A stretch of DNA of 64,000 nucleotides from Gymnopus androsaceus JB14. Lineage: Eukaryota > Basidiomycota > Agaricomycetes > Agaricales > Omphalotaceae. The stretch lies in contig ML769456.1 of the NCBI GenBank assembly GCA_009733575.1, forward strand, positions 62,001-126,000, written 5' to 3'. The notes beneath the pieces were generated by a model, which saw only the letters and a list, made by a program, of their open reading frames with translations, was not told where the DNA came from and did not search any database. This document shows positions 57,020 to 64,000 of this stretch, in pieces. Numbering within the stretch: the first letter of the stretch is position 1; every line of letters begins with the position of its first letter. The translations under genes and the position numbers were made by a program.

Positions 57020-59138
57020 ATGTCTTGGAAGCTTGGTCGAGGCAACAAGAAAGCCTCATTCACAAACCTTCGATCCACTACCCCGACTCCTTCCAACCCA
57101 GATGGAACAGGAAAACCGAATCCGAGATCGGGTCTCCTTGCTATTCGCGTCCTCTGGGCTGAAGGACTGGGCATTCCCGCTGGGACTGCGCTTCCTCCTG
57201 CTGTACAGAATGCGCTAGCGTCACAACCAGCTCAAATTGCGGCTTCTGTGTCGCCTTCCAGCGTCCAGCAACACAGGCTTGCTCGGTCGAAAGGAAACAG
57301 GCTAGTCCTTTTTTCTGACATTGCTTGGCATGCTAACGTCATATTATAGAGATAGCATACAGCGAACACAATGCTGGTGGCTTCCATACCTTGTAATGGA
57401 GTACGAGGTTAACCAAGTGCTCATTACACCTCTCGGCGGCGAGCTTGACAAGCCTCTGTACATGTATCAGGCCCACTTGTAAGCGTCATGATTTACGCTG
57501 CATTCCACATCTTGATGATCTATCCTGCAGTGATGTTTCCCGTAATTCGGAACTTTCCCTTCAATGCTATTTGCGCGCCGACGAGCCTAAACGCGGGCTA
57601 GACGGTCTTGCAGACGATCTTGGAAATGATGTCTTTTTAGGAGGGATTAAATTTGTGCCAGACTTTGAGAACATGGGGACTGAAGACCGTTGGTATGAGG
57701 TTGTTGGTGGCTCCGGCAAGATCCAAATTGGCGTATCATATCAGCCTCATTATGGCGGTTCACTGACGATTGATGAGTTTGAACTCATCACCGTCATTGG
57801 CAAGGGCAGTTTCGGAAAGGTCAGCGTACTTGTCGGGCGTCATTTCTCAAGCTTTATTAACAATCAAACGATCTGGTAGGTGATGCAAGTGCGAAAGCGC
57901 GACACCCAGCGTGTGTATGCGCTCAAGACTATTCGAAAGGCCCACATTGTCCACCGTAATGAAATCACCCACACCTTGGCAGAACGCTTGGTTCTCGCAC
58001 AAGTGAATAGCCCTTTCATTGTCCCCCTCAAATTCAGGTAAGTTGCAGTTTTTGGGTGAACCTCATATCGCTGACTCTGTTTCTCACTAGCTTCCAATCG
58101 GAGCAAAAGCTCTACCTTGTTTTGGCGTGAGTGCTCTTGTCCCCTTGTGTGATAGTGCTCTGATCTCGATGCAGTTTTGTGAACGGCGGAGAGTTGTTCC
58201 ATCATCTTCAGCGGGAACAGCGTTTCAACGAAGAGCGTGCACGATTTTATAGTGCCGAGCTACTTCTAGCTCTTGAGCATCTGCATGAGCTCGACGTTGT
58301 TTACCGGTGTGTTGTAACCTGATCTCATCACTGCTTTGTCTGATATCGGTTGGTAGCGATTTGAAACCTGAGAACATTCTCCTCGATTTTACCGGCCATA
58401 TCGCTTTGTGTGATTTTGGATTGTGTAAGCTAAATATGAAGGCAAACGATAAGACGAATACATTCTGTGGTACCCCTGAGTATCTTGCACCGGAGATTTT
58501 GTGTGGACAGGGTTACAGTAAGTCGTTGCTTATTTTAGCCGACATCGTCTTGATCTCTGTGTCTTCTCTAGATAAGACCATTGATTGGTGGACCTTGGGC
58601 GTTCTCTTGTATGAGATGCTCGCTGGACTTCCTCCTTTCTATGATGGTGAGTACATTACTCTTCGTTTAACCTTACCCCAAAGCCAACTCGTATTTGCAG
58701 AGGTCACGGACAGCATGTATCAAAAGATTTTGAACGACCCTCTTGTCTTTGGTCCGGAAATTAGTTCGGAGGCCCAGAGCATCCTCACCGGTCTGCTTAC
58801 TCGGGATCCCGCTCGTAGGCTTGGAGTTAATGGTGCCGAAGAAATCAAAAAGCACCCATTCTTTGTAAACCATATCGACTTTGATTTATTGGCGCGCAAG
58901 AAAATACACCCTCCGTTCAAGCCTAGTGTGGCCAGTCCTGTGGATGTTTCAAACTTTGATACAGTCTTCACTACGGAGGAACCAGTTGACAGCTTCGTGG
59001 AGGATTCAAATCTCAGTCAAACTGTTCAAGCTCAATTTTCCGGTGAGTTTCTGTCAAGGTGCTGTCATACAAAAACTGATTCGTTTGTACGTAGGATTTT
59101 CTTACAACGGTACCAACATTCCTATCAGCCCAGTATAA
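57020..59138 (+). CDS. YPK1: AGC protein kinase, YPK1/SGK type
   Basis: Begins [20 protein letters not shown], then a C2-like N-terminal domain ([40 protein letters not shown]). Kinase domain: [97 protein letters not shown] (PDK1 site Thr), [40 protein letters not shown]. The tail has [14 protein letters not shown] and the TORC2 hydrophobic motif FSGFSY in the last two exons. Ypk kinases act downstream of TORC2 and Pkh/PDK1 in membrane-lipid and endocytosis control. About 550 residues and ten introns, one GC-AG (57301-57349). Frame intact. Confidence 0.93.
57301..57349 (+). other. GC-AG intron in YPK1-type kinase
   Basis: 49 nt, donor AACAG|GCTAGT, acceptor TTATAG|AGATAG, with branch-like GCTAAC at about 57332. 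Splicing joins SKGNR to [10 protein letters not shown]. Confidence 0.75.
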
Positions 59139-60281
59139 TTTGGATTGTATTATCAGTGCGTGGAGGTTCTATGTTTCCCTTTAATAACAGCGCTAATGTC
59201 TTCTACAGATAGCAGACTAACTGCATACTTGTACAGCTCATTAATTGCCAGCAGTGCAACCTCAACTATCTATTCGTCTTATCTCCATTGCTTTATCATC
59301 GTCTCGCTCGCTCTTTGCTGTTTGCTTCTGGATATCATTATTGTACCCATACACTCATTCATTGTTTTTATCTGATTCTGAGCTTTTTATAATCGTATTA
59401 AATCTTTTACCACATATTAACTGGATTTCCGTTCGTTACTTTATTATTTGGATACCATCCTATGTCGCTCGTTGCAAAATTAGTACCACCCACATATATA
59501 CTCTGATACACAAACGCTCTTTTGGGCAACTCGAGTGCAGGTGGAGCGTGTGGGATGAATTTTTCGGCCGAGATTGAAGTGCGATTTAGCTTGGCTGTTT
59601 TAGGCCTCCTTCGAACACGCCCCCACCGCCACATTCAGTAAACGGTTGAGGTATACACGCATAGCTAGATCGTATGTCGTCAGGAATTGCAACCGTTGAT
59701 GAGAGAATTCTATGAAACTCTCCCAAGTTCTGCGCTTCAGGGTTTGGGGTACATCAAATCTAACCTCATGTATGTCTTGGACTTGAAGCTTAGCATCTGC
59801 CTGAAGAACGTCGTATTGGTTGGCCGACGCGTTGACAGACATCGTCAGTACAGATAGCATCTATACTAGGTAAACTCGCGATGGTTGCTGGACGACACGT
59901 CCAGACCGATAGATACAGTACTCAGTACGCGTCACGTCATTCACTTGACGAAAATCGAACAAAGTCTGAAAGTCTGAAAAAAAAAGTGGGACCATGGGTC
60001 CGCCAACGCTTCCGTCGAAAGAGAAAATATGCTGAAAATGAGTCATAGCCGAGAGTCAACGAGAGCAGATGAACGACGGTAGTGCAACGTTCGTCGTCCG
60101 AAATGAGTCATGGCAGGCAGGCATGCTCGGCTGTTCGGAGAAGACTCTTTCTATCCGGCTTCCGCTCATGTCATCTGTTTGACAAATGCAAAGCATTAAA
60201 GGTACTGGGCCGTCAGGCACCAACTTGTCTTCTCTTCCTCCACCTCCCCACTTTCCCTAGTGATTTTCACCGACTTTCAAG
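59139..60281. other. Intergenic region upstream of ABCB gene
   Basis: About 1.1 kb. The first half is T-rich kinase 3' sequence. A minus-strand 86-codon frame (59600-59860, starting MLSVLTMSVNASANQYDVLQ) is open but unrecognised and may be chance. No repeat seen. Confidence 0.4.
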
Positions 60282-63200
60282 ATGTCGGATTCACGTCCGA
60301 GTAGCACAGACGAGAAAACCACTCTAGATAATGAGAAGAAGCGTTTCTTCTGGCAAAAGTCAAAGTCTACCCCAAAGACACAGAAGGATGTCGATGAAAA
60401 GGATTCTCTTTCAGAGTCTACTGTGGCTCCCGAGCCAGTAGAGCCTGAACTGACACCCGTCGGTTTTACAGATATGTTCAGGTGCGATCTTTCAGTGAAC
60501 CAAATTAACTGATCGATGTTAATTTGTGTTTCCAGGTTTTCCACCAAGCTCGAGCTATTCATGGACTTTATTGGGCTCATTGCTGCAGCTGCCGGGGGTT
60601 CTGCTCAGGTGCTTACCCTATGCACCTATGAAGATATTATTATATACTGACCTTTGATAACTTTTAGGTTCTCATGACTTTACTGTTCAGTAAATTGACC
60701 CAGTCTTTTGTCTCGTTCCAAACGGCGGTCGATGAGAAGCAACCCAACCTCTCTTCCATCGCTGCCGGTTTCCGTTCAGAAGCTGCTCTCGACGCTATGT
60801 ATCTTACATTCATCGGTTTGTCTATTCATCCTTCTTTCTCTTCCCGCACCTAATGCCATAAACTTGTCAACCAGGCGTCGCAATGTTTGTGAGTGCGAAA
60901 CTAGCCCGGCTTGACCTTCCTACTGACCTGTTTCTCAGGTTGCAACATACATTTACATGTACATTTGGACTTACACGGGAGAGGATCAACGCAAAGCGTA
61001 TCCGAGAGAACTATCTACGAGCCGTTTTGCGTCAGGACATCCAGTTCTTCGACAAGGTCGGCGCTGGAGAAGTGGCAACACGTATTCAGACAGACACACG
61101 TGGGTATAACATTGAGCTCGGCCGTCATTTTGACTCAATCTTTCATTCAGATCTGGTACAGCAAGGCATGTCGGAAAAAGTAGCATCTAGTCGTCAACTT
61201 TCTTTCAGCGTTCTTCACTGGTTTCATCCTCGCATACGTTCGAAACTGGCGATTGGCACTGTGAGCTTCGTTGCTTGTTTAAGGACTCGTTTTTCTCACA
61301 AATAGCATGTTAGTGCAATGTCTTCGATCTTACCTTGCATAGGTGGTGCCGGTGCAGTGATGAACAAGTTTGTCTCCAAGTATATGCAGTGCGTACACAT
61401 TGCGCCAGATCTCTAGACATACACTGATGCCATAATTTTAGAATGTCATTGAAGTCTGTTGCTGATGGTGGTACTCTTGCCGAGGAAGTTATCTCTACAA
61501 TTCGTACTGCCCAAGCTTTTGGAACACAATCCATTCTTGCTGGCTTGTATGATAAACACATCGACGACTCTCAACGAGTTGATTCCCGCGCTGCGATCTT
61601 CCACGGCTGTGGGTTGGCCACATTCTTCTTTATAATTTATTCCTCCTACGGTCTTGGTAGGTTTACTATGACTTTCACTCAAGTTCAGATATTGATTTTA
61701 CAACAGCTTTCTACTTTGGTACTACGCTTATTCTTGATGGTCATCGGTGAGTACAGCTGTAATCTATTTCATCATCATGGCACTGAAAAGTTCTCGTAGC
61801 CACCTCTGGCGAGGTCATCAATGTGTTCATGGCCATTTTAATTGGGTCATTCTCACTTGCCATGATGGCTCCAGAAATGCAAGGTCAGATATTGTTAACC
61901 ATCATTTAGTTTTCTAGCTGATGCTGTTTCTTCACAGCGATTACACACGGACGAGGTGCAGCAGCAAAATTATTCGCAACTATTGACCGTGTCCCCGCCA
62001 TCGACTCGGCAGATCCTTCCGGATTAAAACCAGAACACGTCGAAGGAGAGATCACTTTGGAAAACATCAAATTCAGCTACCCCTCTCGACCAGGTGTTAT
62101 TGTTGTGAAAGACCTCTCGTTGAACTTCCGTGCTGGTAAAACTGCGGCACTTGTTGGAGCTTCTGGATCAGGAAAGTCCACCGTCATTTCTCTCGTTGAA
62201 CGGTTCTACGATCCTCTTTCTGGTTCTGTCAAACTCGATGGGCGAGATATCAAAACCCTCAATCTTCAATGGTTGCGTTCGCAAATCGGTTTAGTGTCGC
62301 AAGAGCCAACGCTGTTCGCCACTACCATCAAAGGGAACGTAGCCCATGGTCTTATCGGAACGAAGCACGAAAATGCTAGTGACGAGGAGAAATTTGCTTT
62401 GATCAAGGAAGCGTGTATCAAGTCTAACGCCGATGGTTTCATCTCTAAGCTTCCACTTGGTTATGATACCCTGGTAGGCGAGCGAGGGTTCTTGCTTAGT
62501 GGTGGTCAGAAGCAACGTATCGCTATCGCCCGTGCTATTGTTTCTGATCCTCGTATACTGCTACTTGACGAAGCTACTAGTGCGCTTGATACACAAAGCG
62601 AAGGCGTTGTTCAGGATGCTTTAGATAAAGCTGCTGCAGGTAAGGGGGTTGGTTTTATTGTCAAGAAGACTATTAATATATGTTCAGGTCGAACGACCAT
62701 AACAATTGCACACAGACTTTCGACGATCAAGGACGCAGACCTGATATATGTGATGGGAGAAGGAGTTGTTCTTGAAGAGGGCACCCACGATGAACTCATA
62801 GCCAAAGGGGATGCCTATGCTCGACTTGTCCAATCTCAGAAACTTCGCGAGGCCGCTGAAATTACAGAAGCTGCCGAAGATGGAGAACCCTTGAACGAAA
62901 AACCGGAGGATATCGAAAAGGCCGCGTTGGAAGAGATCCCTCTGGGACGTAAAAACACTGGCCGCTCTCTGGCCAGTGAGATTCTCGAACAGAAACAACA
63001 GGAAGGTTTGGTTGAGCGGACCGACTACGGAATCATTTACCTTTTCCGAAGAATGGGCAGAATAAACAGTGCCAGCTGGAGGAATTACTTGATTGGTGGA
63101 ATCTCTGCCATAATAACTGGATTGGTCTTTCCTGCATATGGTATCGTTTATGGTGCGTGCAGCCTTTCTATGGCTGTTACTTGTCGCTGACTTCGCATCC

Positions 63201-64000
63201 AACAGCCAAGGGTATCAATGGTTTCTCCGAACCTGATCGTCATACTGTTCGGATTGACGGAGATCGCAACGCCCTATGGTTTTTCCTTATCGCCATTGTC
63301 TCGTGCTTCGCCATTGGATTTCAGAATTATAATTTCGCCGCATCTGCTGCAACTCTAACCGCCAAACTTAGGACTCTGAGTTTCCGTGCTATTCTCAGAC
63401 AAGACAGTCGGTTATTTTACCGCTTTAATACCTACGACTCTCTGATGATTCCTTGTAGTTGAATTCTTTGACAGGGATGAAAACAATACTGGTGCATTGA
63501 CTTCTGAGCTTAGCGACAATCCACAGAAGGTCAATGGGTTAGCTGGAATCACTCTCGGGGCTCTTGTTCAAAGCGCTGCTACTCTTATTGGAGGAATGAT
63601 CGTGGGTCTCATCTTTGCATGGAAGCTTGGCCTTGTTGGCTTGGGTAGGCATATTTCCCCAACTAGGGTATGACTCTTGGGTTGATCCCTTTTCTCTCGC
63701 AGCTTGTACGCCGTTTTTGGTCACCACCGGTTATATCCGACTTGTAAGTTTTCAGTTTTATGTTATGCTAAACAACTGATCTCAACACCTACAATCAGCG
63801 TGTTGTTGTTCTGAAAGATCAAGCTAACAAAAAAGAGCATGCTGCTTCTGCGCAGCTCGCTTGTGAAGCTGCTGCGTCTATCCGTACTGTTGCCGCTTTG
63901 ACTCGTGAACAAGATTGTTGTGATCTCTACAGCAAGAGCTTGGAAGAGCCTTTGAGGAAGTCAAATAGATCTGCCATTTTCAGTAACGGTCTATATGCCA
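60282..64000 (+). CDS. ABCB multidrug/a-factor-type ABC transporter, 3' end beyond window, frame breaks
   Basis: Full-size ABC exporter (TMD-NBD-TMD-NBD) of the P-glycoprotein class; the window ends inside the second membrane domain. The N-terminal tail is charged. TMD1: FIGLIAAAAGGSAQ, VATYIYMYIWTYTGE, NAKRIRENYLRAVLRQDIQF with VGAGEVATRIQTDTHLVQQG, FFTGFILAYVRNWRLALAMS. NBD1: LVGASGSGKSTVISLVERFY (Walker A), IGLVSQEPTLFATTIKGNVA (Q-loop), LLSGGQKQRIAIARAI (signature), ILLLDEATSALD (Walker B), TIAHRLSTI (H-loop). TMD2: NYLIGGISAIITGLVFPAYG, FFDRDENNTGALTSELSDNP, AATLIGGMIVGLIFAWKLGL. Three one-base frame breaks at 60984, 61186 and 61745 in TMD1. About fourteen introns in the visible part. 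Likely drug or lipid efflux; the substrate is not assignable. Confidence 0.92.

Noticed and set aside
59600..59860. 86-codon minus-strand frame
   Set aside because: Open and ATG-started, but short, unrecognised and without a supporting neighbour; left as part of the intergenic description.
1..64000. tRNA or rRNA genes
   Set aside because: I looked for B-box-like GGTTCGAATCC stretches with a matching acceptor stem and saw none that fold; a tRNAscan-type search could still find one.
1..64000. CRISPR array or prokaryotic operon
   Set aside because: Spliceosomal introns and eukaryotic protein families throughout; no spaced direct repeats of the right kind.

Overview
This window looks like nuclear DNA of a filamentous basidiomycete, most likely an agaricomycete. 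Genes are dense and cut by many short introns (mostly about 45-65 nt, GT-AG with some GC-AG). Promoters are short and often shared between divergent genes. The recognisable proteins are fungal housekeeping types. No viral genome, CRISPR array, rRNA or convincing tRNA was seen. Everything here was read by eye, so exon borders are approximate unless a junction is spelled out.

Layout. 1-556 is the 5' part of an MFS drug-transporter gene running off the left edge. 557-4649 is gene-poor and decayed: a tandem ~1 kb duplication carrying relics of a cell-wall-type secreted protein, two strong DNA hairpins, and an orphan tail paralogous to the next gene. 4650-6333 is a single-pass membrane protein with a wall-sensor-like layout. 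7258-13309 is a housekeeping block: VMA3 and MRPL6 (divergent), a relic-bearing gap, SGF29 and Translin. 13397-24063 holds two large helicases facing each other, SEN1 (transcription termination, R-loops) and ECM16/DHX37 (small-subunit rRNA). 25041-30654 has an unknown membrane protein, an amino-acid permease and a 3-ketoacyl-CoA thiolase. 31403-35354 has a RING/TRAF-type zinc-finger protein and a coiled-coil protein. 35752-39549 is a divergent pair, mitochondrial tRNA 2-thiouridylase and kinetochore CENP-C. 40048-41877 is an F-box protein. 42496-45983 contains two tandem copies of a PQ-loop vacuolar amino-acid transporter, then PHB2. 48809-64000 has a second wall-sensor-like membrane protein, HMG-CoA lyase, MSH5, a YPK1-type AGC kinase and an MDR-type ABCB transporter cut by the right edge.

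The genes do not form a biosynthetic cluster or operon-like system. The local organisation worth noting is a run of head-to-head pairs with 60-130 bp between start codons: VMA3/MRPL6, Translin/SEN1, MTU1/CENP-C, PQ-loop/PHB2, and unknown/TRAF.

The main anomaly is a set of single-base frame breaks inside otherwise well-conserved genes: HMG-CoA lyase x5, ABCB x3, ECM16 x2 plus a stop, CENP-C, the permease, and one PQ-loop copy. Most are one-base insertions. CENP-C and ECM16 are essential in well-studied fungi, so I lean towards assembly errors for most of them. The PQ-loop copy and possibly HMG-CoA lyase could be real decay. I did not find a convincing new biological system.
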